A DNA stretch of 64,000 bases from Roseobacter sp. (GCA_015665415.1 JADFAE010000004.1:1-64000), one strand, 5' to 3'; counted from the stretch's first letter, positions 29,557 to 39,423 are shown. Made by a program: numbers and translations. The notes: generated by a model from the sequence alone, not told the origin.

Positions 29557-29587
29557 CTTCTTCGTTCAGCCACGAGGAGAGAGAAAG

Positions 29588-30286
29588 ATGGTCAAGACAA
29601 TTTTGATCACAGGCGGCGCTTACGGAATAGGAGGTGCCATTTCCACTGTTTTCCAGCAGGACAACAATGTCGCTCTGACATGGTGCCACCGCCAGCCCAA
29701 CACAACTCCGCAAGACAACCAATTGTTTCTGCAGGCAGACCTTACCCAAGAGGGCAGCGCTGAGCAGGTTATCGAAGCCACCATGGCACGCTTTGGCCGG
29801 ATTGATGTGATTGTAAACAACGCCGGATCGCTCAACGCCAGCCCGATAGGAGAATTCGACGCCGCCCAGCAACGGGCCATCCTCGATCTTAACCTGCTGG
29901 CACCACAGGCCCTGCTGAGCGCGGCTCTGCCGCATCTCTCAGAGGGAGCGGCCATTGTTAGCATCTCTTCGGTCAATGCCATATTGCCACCCAAAGGCCA
30001 CGCGACCTATGGTGCCAGCAAGGCCGCGTTGAATCTGTGGACACGCGCCATGGCCAAGGAACTGGGACCTAAGGGCATTCGTGTCAATGCCGTCGCCCCA
30101 GGCGCCGTCAATGTACCGGAATCCCCCCGTGAAGCAGAATTGACCAAGCTCTTTACCGATGAAACCGCTCTGGGACGATTGGCCAGCGCCCATGACATTG
30201 CACAGGCCGTGTCCTTTCTGGCCTCTGATGCAGCCTCTTCGATCACCGGGGAAGTACTCACGGTATCCGGAGGGTATCGGCTTTAG
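29588..30286 (+). CDS. Short-chain dehydrogenase/reductase
   Basis: The 232-residue protein is a classical SDR. It has the NAD(P) motif ITGGAYGIGGAI, NNAGS at about 78-82, catalytic Ser in VSISSVNA, YGASK with catalytic Tyr and Lys, and a C-terminal ITGEVLTVSGGYRL typical of FabG-like members. The substrate cannot be assigned. GAGGAGAGAG precedes the ATG. It may be cotranscribed with the two small genes behind it. Confidence 0.9.
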   Translation: MVKTILITGGAYGIGGAISTVFQQDNNVALTWCHRQPNTTPQDNQLFLQADLTQEGSAEQVIEATMARFGRIDVIVNNAGSLNASPIGEFDAAQQRAILDLNLLAPQALLSAALPHLSEGAAIVSISSVNAILPPKGHATYGASKAALNLWTRAMAKELGPKGIRVNAVAPGAVNVPESPREAELTKLFTDETALGRLASAHDIAQAVSFLASDAASSITGEVLTVSGGYRL

Positions 30287-30354
30287 CAGGCGTGCACAGG
30301 CACTGTGAGCGGATACCGAGTTGCATGCGCAACAGCTGTACGTAGGTTTTCAGC

Positions 30355-30693
30355 ATGAAACAAACTGCTACAATCCAGGGCTATCATGCCCATGTCTATT
30401 TCGATGCGGCCAGCATTGATCAGGCAAGAACACTCTGCGAGACGGCCGCCGCAACTTTTGACGTTCAAATGGGCCGTATCCATGAAAAAAACGTCGGGCC
30501 GCATCCAATGTGGTCCTGTCAGCTAGGGGCTACCCCCACGCAGTTTTCTGAGCTATTGCCCTGGTTGGCGCTGAACCGCGAGGGGCTCATTGTTTTTGCC
30601 CATCCCGACACCGGAAATCACCTGCAAGATCACCGCGATCACGCAATCTGGTTGGGCACGGGCCTCGAGTTGGACCTTTCAATCTTTCGTTAA
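30355..30693 (+). CDS. DOPA 4,5-dioxygenase family protein
   Basis: The 112-residue protein fits the DOPA 4,5-dioxygenase-like family: it begins with GYHAHVYFD, followed by the HPMWSCQ region and LIVFAHPDTGNHLQDHRDHAIWLG. The several His residues are the expected metal ligands. In bacteria the true substrate is not known; aromatic ring cleavage is family knowledge, not shown here. Confidence 0.8.
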   Translation: MKQTATIQGYHAHVYFDAASIDQARTLCETAAATFDVQMGRIHEKNVGPHPMWSCQLGATPTQFSELLPWLALNREGLIVFAHPDTGNHLQDHRDHAIWLGTGLELDLSIFR

Positions 30694-30759
30694 TCTACAA
30701 TAAACTTCTTCGGCTAATCCTTGTGGTTGAAAAAATCACGCTCAAAACACGGAAAGCCC

Positions 30760-31059
30760 ATGAAAGAAGGCGTTCTTATCCGCATATACCCCAAGGAGGG
30801 AGCCTTAGAAGAACTCGTACAGCTGGGTTTGGAGATGATTGCACAAGCGCGCAATTTCACGGGATGTCTTCAAGCTCATGCCTTGGAGGCACAGGAACAG
30901 CAGGAGCTGTCCATTTTTCAAATCTGGGAGGACAGCGAAGCGTTTAGCGACTATCTCATCTGGCGCTCGAAACAGGCAAACTATGAGCGGGCATATGATT
31001 TGTCGGAAAAAGAGCCCGATTTTCATTGCTATACGATCTTGGAGCCTCCCCGCTTCTAG
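30760..31059 (+). CDS. ABM-like (antibiotic biosynthesis monooxygenase fold) small protein
   Basis: The 99-residue protein has the ferredoxin-like alpha/beta layout of the ABM family: VLIRIYPKEGALEELVQLGLEM, then NFTGCLQAHALEAQEQQELSIFQIWEDSEAFSDYL. Related proteins oxidise quinols or act in stress response. The ATG at 30760 is preferred to the upstream frame start at 30721 because it begins the fold. It is convergent with ccmG with only two bases between the stops. Assignment to the family is by pattern, not a search. Confidence 0.6.
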   Translation: MKEGVLIRIYPKEGALEELVQLGLEMIAQARNFTGCLQAHALEAQEQQELSIFQIWEDSEAFSDYLIWRSKQANYERAYDLSEKEPDFHCYTILEPPRF

Positions 31060-31061
31060 CC

Positions 31062-31601
31062 CTATTGCTGCTTGGCCCTCTCCAGCGCCGGACGCAGGGT
31101 GCCCTCGATCACCCGCTGGGTCACCGGCCCGGCAAAGCGTAAGACAATCTTGCCCTCGCCATCGATCACATAGGTCTCGGGCACGCCATAAAGCCCCCAG
31201 TCGAGCGCCATACGGCCGTTCTCATCCCGGCCGATGCCGGTATAGGGATCGCCCAGCTCTTCGAGAAAGGCAGCGGCATTGGCCTGTTGATCCTTGTAGT
31301 TCACCCCGTAGATCTTGAGCCCCTCTTTGGACAAGGCTTCCAGACTGGGGTGTTCAACGCGGCAGGGCCCACACCAGCTGGCCCAATAGTTCACCAGTTT
31401 CACTTCGCCATCGCGCAGCGTCGCGTCATCAAACAGCGCCTTGCCGGGAAACTCTGTCAACACAACCGGGGGCGCTGGCTGGCCTTCGCGGGCTGACGGC
31501 AGCCCGTCCGGATCCTCGCGGTACATGCCAGTCACTGCCAGACCTACAAAGCTGGCAAAAACCAGAACGGGCAGCGCCATCAGCGGTGAAAACTTAGCCA
31601 T
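31062..31601 (-). CDS. ccmG: Thiol:disulfide interchange protein CcmG/DsbE
   Basis: CcmG keeps the haem-binding cysteines of apocytochrome c reduced. The 179-residue product has an N-terminal membrane anchor (LMALPVLVFASFVGLAV), then a thioredoxin domain with active site WASWCGPCRVEHP and the cis-Pro loop GVPETYVID typical of CcmG. It is the last gene of the ccmABCDG operon and overlaps ccmD by eight bases. Confidence 0.95.
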   Translation of the reverse strand: MAKFSPLMALPVLVFASFVGLAVTGMYREDPDGLPSAREGQPAPPVVLTEFPGKALFDDATLRDGEVKLVNYWASWCGPCRVEHPSLEALSKEGLKIYGVNYKDQQANAAAFLEELGDPYTGIGRDENGRMALDWGLYGVPETYVIDGEGKIVLRFAGPVTQRVIEGTLRPALERAKQQ

Positions 31602-31752
31602 CTTTGCGCATCCTTTGTTCCAGAGCGTCCATCTCGCGGCGCACCCGTGTCCCGCGCCACAGGGTCAGCACCACCAGCAGCCCCAACAGGGCAAGCGAGG
31701 CCCCATAGGCCGAGAGCACAGTGTCGCTGTATTTTCCAAGATCTGGCAGCAT
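31594..31752 (-). CDS. ccmD: Heme exporter protein CcmD
   Basis: This 52-residue gene is short and easily missed. It has a single TM segment (SAYGASLALLGLLVVLTLW) followed by a charged cytoplasmic tail (RGTRVRREMDALEQRMRKDG), the normal form of CcmD, which helps release holo-CcmE from CcmABC. It lies between ccmC (three-base gap) and ccmG (eight-base overlap). Confidence 0.9.
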   Translation of the reverse strand: MLPDLGKYSDTVLSAYGASLALLGLLVVLTLWRGTRVRREMDALEQRMRKDG

Positions 31753-31754
31753 GA

Positions 31755-32486
31755 TCAGGCCTCCTGCCGCTGGCGTGCCAACAACGCCTTGATGCGCCGG
31801 GCTCGAATTTCGGTTCCGGTGCGATAGAACACCATGGCCAGGAAAAACAGCCCAAAGCCAACCATGCAGACATATAGCGGATTGGAAAAGGCATCCGCCA
31901 CGTTCTCTTTTTCATCCAGCGACAAGGACGCCCCCTGGTGCAACCCCTGGTTCCAGAAGTTCACCGCATAGCGGCTGAGCACCGCAAAAACCGTGCCAAC
32001 CAGGCAGAGGATCGCGGTCAGATCGGCGGCAGTGTCAGGATTGTCGATCGCCTCCCACAGGGCGATATAGCCGAGGTAGAACAAAAACAGCACCAAGAAC
32101 GACGTCAGGCGCGGATCCCAGGCCCACCAGGTGCCCCACATCGGCTGCCCCCAGATCGCACCGGTTGCCAGGGCAATCAGCGTCATCACAATCCCTACGG
32201 GCGCAGCCGCTTTGGCCGCCAGGGCACTGACGTGATGGCGGCGGATCACCCAGATCAGCGAGGCCACCAACATCATGAACCAGGCATTGATCGCCATCAG
32301 CGCGGCGGGCACATGCAGAAAGATGATCTTGACCGTGGAGCCCTGCCGGTAATCATCCGGGGTAAAGAAAAATCCCCAGATCAGGCCCACCGCCATCAGC
32401 ACACCAGAACTGACCCAGAGATAGGGCATCACCCGTTCCGAGCTGTGCAGGAACTTTCGCGGATTGGCATATTCCCAGATCGACAT
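31755..32486 (-). CDS. ccmC: Heme exporter/transfer protein CcmC
   Basis: CcmC loads haem onto the chaperone CcmE in cytochrome c maturation. The 243-residue inner-membrane protein has about six TM segments and the tryptophan-rich WWD motif GQPMWGTWWAWDPRLTS, which holds haem. The ATG at 32486 (MSIWEYANP) is the normal family start; the longer open frame begins in cysteine-rich sequence and is unlikely. It is part of ccmABCDG. Confidence 0.95.
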   Translation of the reverse strand: MSIWEYANPRKFLHSSERVMPYLWVSSGVLMAVGLIWGFFFTPDDYRQGSTVKIIFLHVPAALMAINAWFMMLVASLIWVIRRHHVSALAAKAAAPVGIVMTLIALATGAIWGQPMWGTWWAWDPRLTSFLVLFLFYLGYIALWEAIDNPDTAADLTAILCLVGTVFAVLSRYAVNFWNQGLHQGASLSLDEKENVADAFSNPLYVCMVGFGLFFLAMVFYRTGTEIRARRIKALLARQRQEA

Positions 32487-32526
32487 ATTGGCTCTCTCGT
32501 TCCCGTCTCTTCGGTTTCTTAAATAG

Positions 32527-33183
32527 CTAACGCAGATTGATACGCAAGACGGCGGCGCTGGCAAAGGGCATCAGCGCGATGACAGCGGCAGAAATCCCCG
32601 CCAGCATCAACACAGGCGTCTCGACTCCCATGCCCATGGCGCCGCGCCGCGCCACTTCGGCGCCAAAGATCAGCGTTGGCACATAAAGCGGCATGACCAG
32701 CAGCGACAACAGCAGGCCACCGCGTTTCAGCCCCACCGTGAGGGCTGCGCCAAAGGTGCCTATAACGGAGAGCGCCGGTGTTCCCAGAAACAACGAGATC
32801 ACCACCCAGCGAAACCCCTCTAGCGGCAGGTTCAACAAGATCCCCAACACGGGCGCGGCCAGAACCAGCGGCAGACCGGTTGTGATCCAATGGGCCAGCG
32901 CCTTGATGCTGACCACCGCCTCCAGCGGCAGCGGCGCGGTTGCCAGCAGGTCCAGCGAGCCATCCTCCCAGTCCAGCGCCAACAGGCGATCCAGCGACAA
33001 CAGGCAGGACAACAGCGCCCCCAGCCACAGCACTCCAGGCGCGATCCGGGCCAGCAACTCGCTCTCTGGCCCTACCGAAAACGGCACCATCACCGTGACA
33101 ATCAGAAAGAACGCAAGCCCAAGGCCAAAGCCCCCGCCCGCCCGCACCGCCAGGCGCAGATCCCGCAACAACAGGGCAATCAC
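32527..33183 (-). CDS. ccmB: Heme exporter protein CcmB
   Basis: The 218-residue protein has six hydrophobic segments and the family pattern [23 protein letters not shown] near residue 70. It is the membrane partner of the CcmA ATPase. It starts four bases before the ccmA stop (ATGA-type overlap), so the two are coupled. Confidence 0.95.
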   Translation of the reverse strand: MIALLLRDLRLAVRAGGGFGLGLAFFLIVTVMVPFSVGPESELLARIAPGVLWLGALLSCLLSLDRLLALDWEDGSLDLLATAPLPLEAVVSIKALAHWITTGLPLVLAAPVLGILLNLPLEGFRWVVISLFLGTPALSVIGTFGAALTVGLKRGGLLLSLLVMPLYVPTLIFGAEVARRGAMGMGVETPVLMLAGISAAVIALMPFASAAVLRINLR

Positions 33184-33794
33184 AGGAAGCCTCCGTCAAA
33201 ATCATCAAACGCCAGGGGGGCCGCTTTGTAGGGGCCGACATCCAGAATCTCAGCCTCAAGCCCCAGGTCGATATGGGTGGCAATGAGCGCCGATCCCCCT
33301 GCCCCCAGATGCGCGCGCACCGCCGCTGCAAACAGCGCCACCGAGGATTGATCCAGGCTGACCGTGGGCTCATCCATCACCCAGATTGCACGGCCCGTCA
33401 CCAACATGCGCGACAGCCCCAGCCGACGTTTTTGCCCCGCCGACAGCGCCCCCGCCGGGCGGTCCCGCAGGGTGGTCAGATCAAAGGCTTCCAAAGCATG
33501 TTTGATGGAACGCGTGCCAAAGACATCGGCCCAGAACCGCAGGTTTTCGGTGACAGTCAGGGCCGGTTTCAGCCCATCGGAATGGGCCGCATAGGCAATC
33601 TGCTCTTCCCCTCCGGTGATCTGCCCCGACAGCGCTGGCTGCAATCCGGCAATACAGCGCAACAGCGTGGTCTTGCCAATGCCATTGGGCCCGCGCAGGA
33701 TCAGCGCCGCGCCGGGTTTCAGCACAAAGCTGATCCCTTCGAGGACCGGCAGGCCACCCCGGGCGATGCGCAGATCTGATACATTCAATGTCAT
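33180..33794 (-). CDS. ccmA: Heme exporter ATP-binding protein CcmA
   Basis: The 204-residue ABC ATPase shows Walker [12 protein letters not shown], signature [15 protein letters not shown], Walker [14 protein letters not shown], and a late His in IATHIDLG. With CcmB it uses ATP to drive haem handover in c-type cytochrome maturation. It is the first gene of the ccm block. Confidence 0.95.
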   Translation of the reverse strand: MTLNVSDLRIARGGLPVLEGISFVLKPGAALILRGPNGIGKTTLLRCIAGLQPALSGQITGGEEQIAYAAHSDGLKPALTVTENLRFWADVFGTRSIKHALEAFDLTTLRDRPAGALSAGQKRRLGLSRMLVTGRAIWVMDEPTVSLDQSSVALFAAAVRAHLGAGGSALIATHIDLGLEAEILDVGPYKAAPLAFDDFDGGFL

Positions 33795-33892
33795 GAATAC
33801 TGGCTTATCTCATTGTTCGCCTGCACAAAAGTCACAAAACCTGAGCGCAGGCCTTGCGACAGGTCAAGATCCTGTCATCTGAAGGCAGAAAA

Positions 33893-34246
33893 TCAGATCG
33901 CCAGCACCGCCAGCGCGATGCGACGCCCCTCAGAGAGCAACACATTGTAGGTGCGACACGCCGCTGGCGAATTCATCACCTCGACGCCAATTCCCGCATC
34001 CTCCAGGGCGCTGCGCAGATCTGATGGGATATGCGCAATCTCCGCACCAGTGCCGATAAACAGCACATCAATCTTGCCCGCCAGGGCCAAAAGCCTGTCG
34101 TGATCCTGGTATCCCATCCAGCCCACGGTTCCCCCGGCATGGGTCAGAACTGACCCCTGGTGCACCGCGCCTCCAATACGAAAGAATCCGGGCCCATAAC
34201 CATCTACCGGCTGGGCATCGCGATAGTTCACTTCGTTCAGGCGCAT
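33893..34246 (-). CDS. Mth938-like domain protein
   Basis: The 117-residue protein matches the Mth938/NDUFAF3-like family: GYGPGFFRIGG, LFIGTGAEIAHIPSDLRSAL, GIGVEVMNSPAACRTYNVLLSEGRRIALAVLAI. In mitochondria the relative helps assemble complex I; in bacteria it sits, as here, next to secDF. AGGAG lies eight bases before the ATG at 34246, which is preferred to the ATG at 34264. It follows secF and precedes ccmA on the same strand. Confidence 0.88.
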   Translation of the reverse strand: MRLNEVNYRDAQPVDGYGPGFFRIGGAVHQGSVLTHAGGTVGWMGYQDHDRLLALAGKIDVLFIGTGAEIAHIPSDLRSALEDAGIGVEVMNSPAACRTYNVLLSEGRRIALAVLAI

Positions 34247-34366
34247 CTGCGGGCTCCTTTTCATCTTGTCAAAGAGCCACTGGCTCTTTCATCGGCTTAC
34301 CAACTACCACGCTCTGCGCTTGATCGAAATAGCAGCTGTACGTCAAAGCAGACCAACCCCATGCGC

Positions 34367-34400
34367 AAAGAAAAAGCCGCGAGGGTTACCCGCGGCTTTT
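34367..34400 (-). terminator. Terminator of the secDF transcript
   Basis: AAAAGCCGCG (34372-34381) pairs with CGCGGCTTTT (34391-34400) around a 9-nt loop. On the minus strand the stem is followed by a T-rich run (34367-34375), which suits the end of yajC-secD-secF. Confidence 0.85.
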
Positions 34401-34424
34401 CAAGTGTTTGGTCATCTGGTGCCT

Positions 34425-35393
34425 TTAGGCGTCGATATTGGAGAACTGATTGCCCGTCGTCGTGACCTGCTTGCTCCAGTCCCGTTTCACGCCCAGGCGC
34501 AACAGGATGGTGGAGGCCACAAAGATCGAGGAATACGTCCCGACAATCACACCCCAGATCATTGCAAAGACAAAGCCACGGATCACGTCGCCGCCCAGCA
34601 CATAAAGCGAAATCAGCGCCAGCAAGGTGGTGACAGAGGTCATCACCGTCCGGCTCAGAGTTTCGTTGATCGACAGGTTCAGAACTTCGCCGAGATCCTT
34701 TTTCTTGTAGCGCCGCAGGTTTTCACGCACCCGGTCAAAGACCACCACGGTATCGTTCAGCGAATAGCCAACGATGGTCAGCAGCGCCGCGATGATCGCC
34801 AGATCAAACTTGATCTGCAGCACCGCAAAGATACCGATGGTCAGCACCACGTCATGCACCAGCGCGGCCACCGCGCCGAGGGCAAATTGCCACTCAAACC
34901 GCAGCCAGATGTAGACAAGCACCGCACTGATCGCCAGCACCACCGCCAGGATCGCGGTCTGCACCAGCTCACCGGAGACCTTGGGGCCAACCGATTCAAC
35001 CGAGACAAACTTGATCCCCGGTGCAACCCCGTCCAGCGTGGCCCGCAGGGTTTCGATCACTTCGCCAGAGATGGCTTCCCCATCGGCCTGCGCCTGGATA
35101 CGGATCATCGCCACGTGCTGGTCTTCGTCGAAATTGGGATCAAACACCTCGGTGATGGAGATATCGCCCAACTCCAGCGGCGCCATGGCATCGCGGTAGG
35201 CGCCTACATCAATGGCTGTGGTGCTTTCGGTCCGCACCGTGGTGCCGCCGCGAAAGTCGATGCCAAAGTTCAGCCCCTGCAGGCCAAAGACCGCCAGGCT
35301 CAGCACCATCAAAAGCGCTGAAAACCCAACCCAGAGCTTCCATTTGCTGAAGAAATCAAAGGCGGTTTCTGTTGGAACAAGTCTTAGCCGCAT
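34425..35393 (-). CDS. secF: Protein translocase subunit SecF
   Basis: SecF works with SecD and YajC to use the proton gradient for pulling exported proteins across the inner membrane. The 322-residue product has one TM near the N-terminus, the signature FGIDFRGGTTV, a periplasmic domain and five C-terminal TM segments including VGYSLNDTVVVFDRVREN. It starts two bases after secD ends. Confidence 0.97.
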   Translation of the reverse strand: MRLRLVPTETAFDFFSKWKLWVGFSALLMVLSLAVFGLQGLNFGIDFRGGTTVRTESTTAIDVGAYRDAMAPLELGDISITEVFDPNFDEDQHVAMIRIQAQADGEAISGEVIETLRATLDGVAPGIKFVSVESVGPKVSGELVQTAILAVVLAISAVLVYIWLRFEWQFALGAVAALVHDVVLTIGIFAVLQIKFDLAIIAALLTIVGYSLNDTVVVFDRVRENLRRYKKKDLGEVLNLSINETLSRTVMTSVTTLLALISLYVLGGDVIRGFVFAMIWGVIVGTYSSIFVASTILLRLGVKRDWSKQVTTTGNQFSNIDA

Positions 35394-35395
35394 GA

Positions 35396-37057
35396 TTACA
35401 CCTCAATCTCTTTGGGACGACGACGCTCAAACCACATCACGATGAACAACCGGGTGACAAAGATCGCGGTAAAAACCGAGGTCAGAATGCCCATGCCCAG
35501 CGTAATCGCAAAGCCACGCACCGGACCAGAGCCCATGGCGAACAGGATCACAGCGGTGATGAAGGTGGTGATATTGGCGTCGAGAATGGCGCTCAGCGCC
35601 TTGGAGTAGCCCTCGTCGATGGCCCGTGCAGGTCCACGACCGGATTTGATCTCTTCTCGGATGCGCTCAAAGATCAGCACATTGGCATCCACCGCCATAC
35701 CAACGGTCAGCACGATACCCGCGATACCCGGCAGGGTCAGGGTTGCCCCAATCAGGCTAAGGAAACCAAAGATCAGCGCCACGTTCAGGATCAGCGCCAC
35801 ATTGGCAAAGATGCCAAACAGACCATAGCTCAGCGCCATAAAGACCAGCACCGCGACAAAGGCGACGATGGTGGCAATCTTGCCCGCATCGATACTGTCC
35901 TGTCCCAGTTCTGGGCCAATGGTGCGCTCTTCCAGGAACTCCAGCCCGGCAGGCAGGGCCCCCGCACGCAGCAGAATTGCCAGATTGGTGCTTTCCTCGA
36001 TGGTGAAATTGCCGGTTATGATGCCGGATCCACCGGGGATATGCGACTGGATCACCGGGGCAGAGACCACTTCGTCATCCAGCACGATGGCAAAGGGAGA
36101 GCCGATATTTTCCGCCGTGTAGTCACCAAACTTGCGCGCACCAGAGGTGTTGAAGCGGAAGTTCACCGCCGGGCGGCCGTTCTGATCAAAGGCTGGCTGC
36201 GCATCGACCAGTTGCTCACCGGTGACGACCGGCGCTGCTTCGACGGTGTAATAGGCACCAGGCTCATCCAGCGAGGGGACCACCTTGTTGCCCACACCTG
36301 CAGGCGCGTCCGGGTCTGAGCCACGGCCGACAACCGGGTTAAAGGTCAGTTGCGCGGTGGTGCCGATGATCGCCTTCAGCTCAGACGCGGAGCCAATGCC
36401 CGGCACCTGGATCAGGATCCGATCCGACCCCTGGCGCTGGATGGTAGGTTCGCGCGTGCCCACTTCATCAATCCGGCGGCGAATGATTTCAAGCGACTGA
36501 CGCACGGTGCGATCATCAGAGGCAAGCTTTTCCGCTTCCGACAGTTCAACCGTGAGGATGTCGCCATCCCCAGAGACCTCAATATCGCTGGCCCCGGCCC
36601 CGGTCAGAGTTGTGATCGGATTGGCCAGCCCCCGCACAACTTCCAGCGCGCGAGCCATGCCTTCGGGTTTGGAGATCTTCAGGCGAATCTGCCCCTCAGC
36701 CGCCTGCTGGCGGCGAAAGCTGCCAACATTGGCGCGCTCAGGACGCAGCGCATCACGCACCTCAGGCCACAGCGCATCCATGCGGGCCGCGTAGACATCT
36801 TCGACCTTCACCTCGGCCAGCAGATGCGCGCCACCACGCAGATCAAGGCCAAGGTTGACCAGCGAGGATGGCAGATAAGAGGGCCATTGTTCGACCAGCA
36901 TCTGCCGTTCCGGCGTGTCGCCCTTGGCGATGATTTCCGCGGCGGCGTCATTGGACTGCTCGACGCGGGTGTAAAACCCATTTGGCAGGGCAAGCAAAAG
37001 GCCGGTCACACAGACCAGCCAAATGAGAACCCTCTTCCAGAGATCAATTTGCAGCAT
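35396..37057 (-). CDS. secD: Protein translocase subunit SecD
   Basis: The 553-residue product carries the SecD marks LGLDLRGGAHLLAEV, RRRIDEVGTREPTIQRQG and IQVPGI near the periplasmic domain, and the C-terminal RND-like TM block with VGMAVDANVLIFERIREEI. It acts as the large part of the SecDF export motor. It is between yajC and secF on the minus strand with very short spacing, so a single operon is likely. Confidence 0.97.
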   Translation of the reverse strand: MLQIDLWKRVLIWLVCVTGLLLALPNGFYTRVEQSNDAAAEIIAKGDTPERQMLVEQWPSYLPSSLVNLGLDLRGGAHLLAEVKVEDVYAARMDALWPEVRDALRPERANVGSFRRQQAAEGQIRLKISKPEGMARALEVVRGLANPITTLTGAGASDIEVSGDGDILTVELSEAEKLASDDRTVRQSLEIIRRRIDEVGTREPTIQRQGSDRILIQVPGIGSASELKAIIGTTAQLTFNPVVGRGSDPDAPAGVGNKVVPSLDEPGAYYTVEAAPVVTGEQLVDAQPAFDQNGRPAVNFRFNTSGARKFGDYTAENIGSPFAIVLDDEVVSAPVIQSHIPGGSGIITGNFTIEESTNLAILLRAGALPAGLEFLEERTIGPELGQDSIDAGKIATIVAFVAVLVFMALSYGLFGIFANVALILNVALIFGFLSLIGATLTLPGIAGIVLTVGMAVDANVLIFERIREEIKSGRGPARAIDEGYSKALSAILDANITTFITAVILFAMGSGPVRGFAITLGMGILTSVFTAIFVTRLFIVMWFERRRPKEIEV

Positions 37058-37090
37058 TGCCCTGCCTTTTCAGTTGGTTAAGGAAGGGTG

Positions 37091-37369
37091 TTAAGCTGCG
37101 GGCTCGGTCTTGCTGAGCACCTGAGCGATGGTGGATTTGACCACACGCACCTTGACGCCTTCGGCCAGTTCGACCTCGACTTCGTTCTCTTCTTTGACCT
37201 TGGAGATCTTGCCGATGAGACCGCCCTGGGTCACCACCTGATCGCCACGACGCACGTTTTCGACCATCTGCGTATGCTCTTTCATTTTTTTCTGCTGCGG
37301 ACGGATCAGCAGAAAATACATGATCGCAAAGATCAGGATGAGGGGGAGAAACTGGCCAATCTGGTTCAT
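37091..37369 (-). CDS. yajC: Preprotein translocase subunit YajC
   Basis: The 92-residue protein has one N-terminal TM segment and the family motif YFLLIRPQQKKMKEH, followed by GDQVVTQGGLIGKI. It associates with SecDF. The ATG at 37369 starts the normal MNQIGQ sequence. It is the first gene of the sec operon. Confidence 0.96.
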   Translation of the reverse strand: MNQIGQFLPLILIFAIMYFLLIRPQQKKMKEHTQMVENVRRGDQVVTQGGLIGKISKVKEENEVEVELAEGVKVRVVKSTIAQVLSKTEPAA

Positions 37370-38012
37370 ATCCAAGGGGGTCTTCCTTCTGTCTGTTCGG
37401 CGCTCTCTTGAGATGGCGCCGTGAATTTGCCGCGAACCTATGCGTTGCCCCCCCGCATTGCAAGGCAAGCACAGGGTTTGACCCGGAAAAGCTGGGGAAA
37501 AAGGAGAGCAAAAACCTGCAGGATCGGTCGCCATAGCCGAGATGATCAGCGCCCGACCTTTGAGTGCGTCCCAAGGATCCCTCTCATGGAACAGGACCGG
37601 CCACCTGCCACTCTGCGATTGTCCACTCTTGCGAGAAAACCAAAGCCTTCCGGATAACTGGAGCAAACACATTCTATTTCATGAAGGTGAGCAACGGTTC
37701 GAATGGCAGAAATGGATTCTAGATACCAACGTCCCTTTGGGAAAGGCCAGCGCCTGACCTTGGGGAGGGGCAACGCGCCTTCCTGGGGGGAAGGTCAGGC
37801 GCGGCCCGGCCTCACAGCCGGGCAAACCCGCAGCAGCTCTCAGTCGCCTCACCCAACAACCTGTCGCCTCACCCAATAATACGTGCAGGACCTACCAATC
37901 AGTGCCAAATTCCCGCACCCGGTCCGTGATGGCTTTGCCTCCCCTTCCCCTTTGCCCGGCACTGCGTCATATGATTGCGCAGTGATTCAAAAACCGTCGA
38001 GGAGCCGACACC
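37370..38012. other. Long divergent intergenic region (yajC/serS)
   Basis: About 640 bases separate yajC from serS. No supported gene was found. It must hold the promoters of both operons. It contains the 74-nt structured repeat at 37750-37823 with its GC-rich hairpins. A tandem CTCACCCAA/GTCGCCTCACCCAA repeat lies just behind it (about 37845-37877). Confidence 0.6.
37750..37823 (+). repeat. 74-nt structured repeat, copy A
   Basis: The outer stem is perfect: GCGCCTGACCTT (37750-37761) pairs with AAGGTCAGGCGC (37791-37802). A second hairpin, GCCCGGC (37804-37810) with GCCGGGC (37817-37823), follows. The element is the same length as copy B at 62978-63051, and the right halves are alike outside the small loop. 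Confidence 0.7.
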
Positions 38013-39305
38013 ATGCATGACATCCGTGCAATCCGCGAAAATCCCGCAGCTTTTGACGCCGCTTTGGCGCGGCGTGGGGATGCGGGCGTGTCCTCAGACA
38101 TTCTGGCGCTGGACGAGGCGCGCCGCGCCAAGATCCAACAGGCCGAGGCCGAGCAAGCCGCGCAGAACAAGGCCGCCAAGGCCATTGGTGCGGCCAAGGC
38201 CCAGGGCGACACTGAGACATTCGAGCGCCTGCGCGCCGAGGTGGCTGAGAAAAAGACGCAAGTGGCGGCCCTGCAGGCCGAGGCCAAAGAGCTGGACGCC
38301 AAGCAGACCGACATGCTGGCCCGCATCGCCAACCTGCCCGCCGATGACGTGCCGGAAGGCGCCGACGAAGACGACAACGTCGAGGTCAACCGCTGGGGCA
38401 CCCCCCGCGAGATCGAGTTTGAGGCCAAAGAGCACTTTGAGATCGCAGGTGTTGCCGCAAGCATGGATTTTGAGACCGCTGCCAAGACTTCTGGCGCGCG
38501 CTTTGTCTTTCTGAAAGGCGGTGTGGCCCGCATCCACCGCGCCCTGGCCCAGTTCATGGTCGACACCCATGTGGATGAAAACGGCCTCACCGAGGTGCAG
38601 ACCCCGGTTCTGGTCCGCGATGAGGCGATGTATGGCACTGACAAGCTGCCCAAATTTGGCGAGGACAGCTATCAGACCACCAATGGCTGGTGGCTGGTGC
38701 CCACCTCTGAGGTGACGCTGACCTATTCGGTGGCCGGTGATGTGCTGGACGCCAAGGATCTCCCGATCCGCATGACCGCCCATACCCAGTGTTTCCGCTC
38801 CGAAGCCGGCTCTGCGGGGCGAGACACCTCGGGCATGCTGCGTCAGCACCAGTTTGAAAAGGTGGAGATGGTCTCGATCACCCACCCGGACGAAAGCGAC
38901 AATGAGCAAAAGCGCATGCTGCGCTGCGCTGAAGGCCTGCTGGAAAAGCTGGGCGTGCCCTATCGTACCGTAGTGCTGTGCACCGGTGACATGGGCTTTG
39001 GGGCCCGTCGCACCTATGACATCGAGGCCTGGTTGCCCGGGCAGAACGCCTATCGCGAGATTTCCTCGGTCTCGACCACCGGAGCCTTTCAAGCCCGGCG
39101 CATGAATGCCCGCTTCCGCCGCGAAGAAGGGGCCAAGCCCGAGTTTGTTCACACGCTGAACGGCTCAGGCCTGGCGGTTGGGCGCTGCCTGATTTCGGTG
39201 CTGGAAAACGGCCAGCAGGCGGATGGTTCCGTGACCCTGCCCGAAGTTCTGGCCCCCTATCTGGGTGGCAAGCTGACCCTCACCGCCGAGGGCCAACTGG
39301 TCTGA
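38013..39305 (+). CDS. serS: Seryl-tRNA synthetase
   Basis: The 430-residue class II synthetase charges tRNA-Ser. It has an N-terminal helical arm (about residues 30-105, coiled coil) and the class II motifs: motif 2 as [27 protein letters not shown] and motif 3 as [17 protein letters not shown]. It begins [22 protein letters not shown], the normal family start. A strong terminator follows. Confidence 0.98.
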   Translation: MHDIRAIRENPAAFDAALARRGDAGVSSDILALDEARRAKIQQAEAEQAAQNKAAKAIGAAKAQGDTETFERLRAEVAEKKTQVAALQAEAKELDAKQTDMLARIANLPADDVPEGADEDDNVEVNRWGTPREIEFEAKEHFEIAGVAASMDFETAAKTSGARFVFLKGGVARIHRALAQFMVDTHVDENGLTEVQTPVLVRDEAMYGTDKLPKFGEDSYQTTNGWWLVPTSEVTLTYSVAGDVLDAKDLPIRMTAHTQCFRSEAGSAGRDTSGMLRQHQFEKVEMVSITHPDESDNEQKRMLRCAEGLLEKLGVPYRTVVLCTGDMGFGARRTYDIEAWLPGQNAYREISSVSTTGAFQARRMNARFRREEGAKPEFVHTLNGSGLAVGRCLISVLENGQQADGSVTLPEVLAPYLGGKLTLTAEGQLV

Positions 39306-39338
39306 CGCCTCAGCTTCTGCTCAAATCCCGCAACAAAC

Positions 39339-39371
39339 AAAAGGCCGACGCGTTTCCTGCGTCGGCCTTTT
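39339..39371 (+). terminator. Terminator of serS
   Basis: A 13-bp perfect stem (39339-39351 with 39359-39371) with an A-run before and a T-run after encloses a 7-nt loop. It can act on both strands, but the downstream minus-strand gene ends at 39424, so it may serve both. Confidence 0.9.
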
Positions 39372-39423
39372 GTGTTTGAAATCCGATCGGAGCCAAAATG
39401 AGAGGCGCAAAAAGGCCGCCCTT

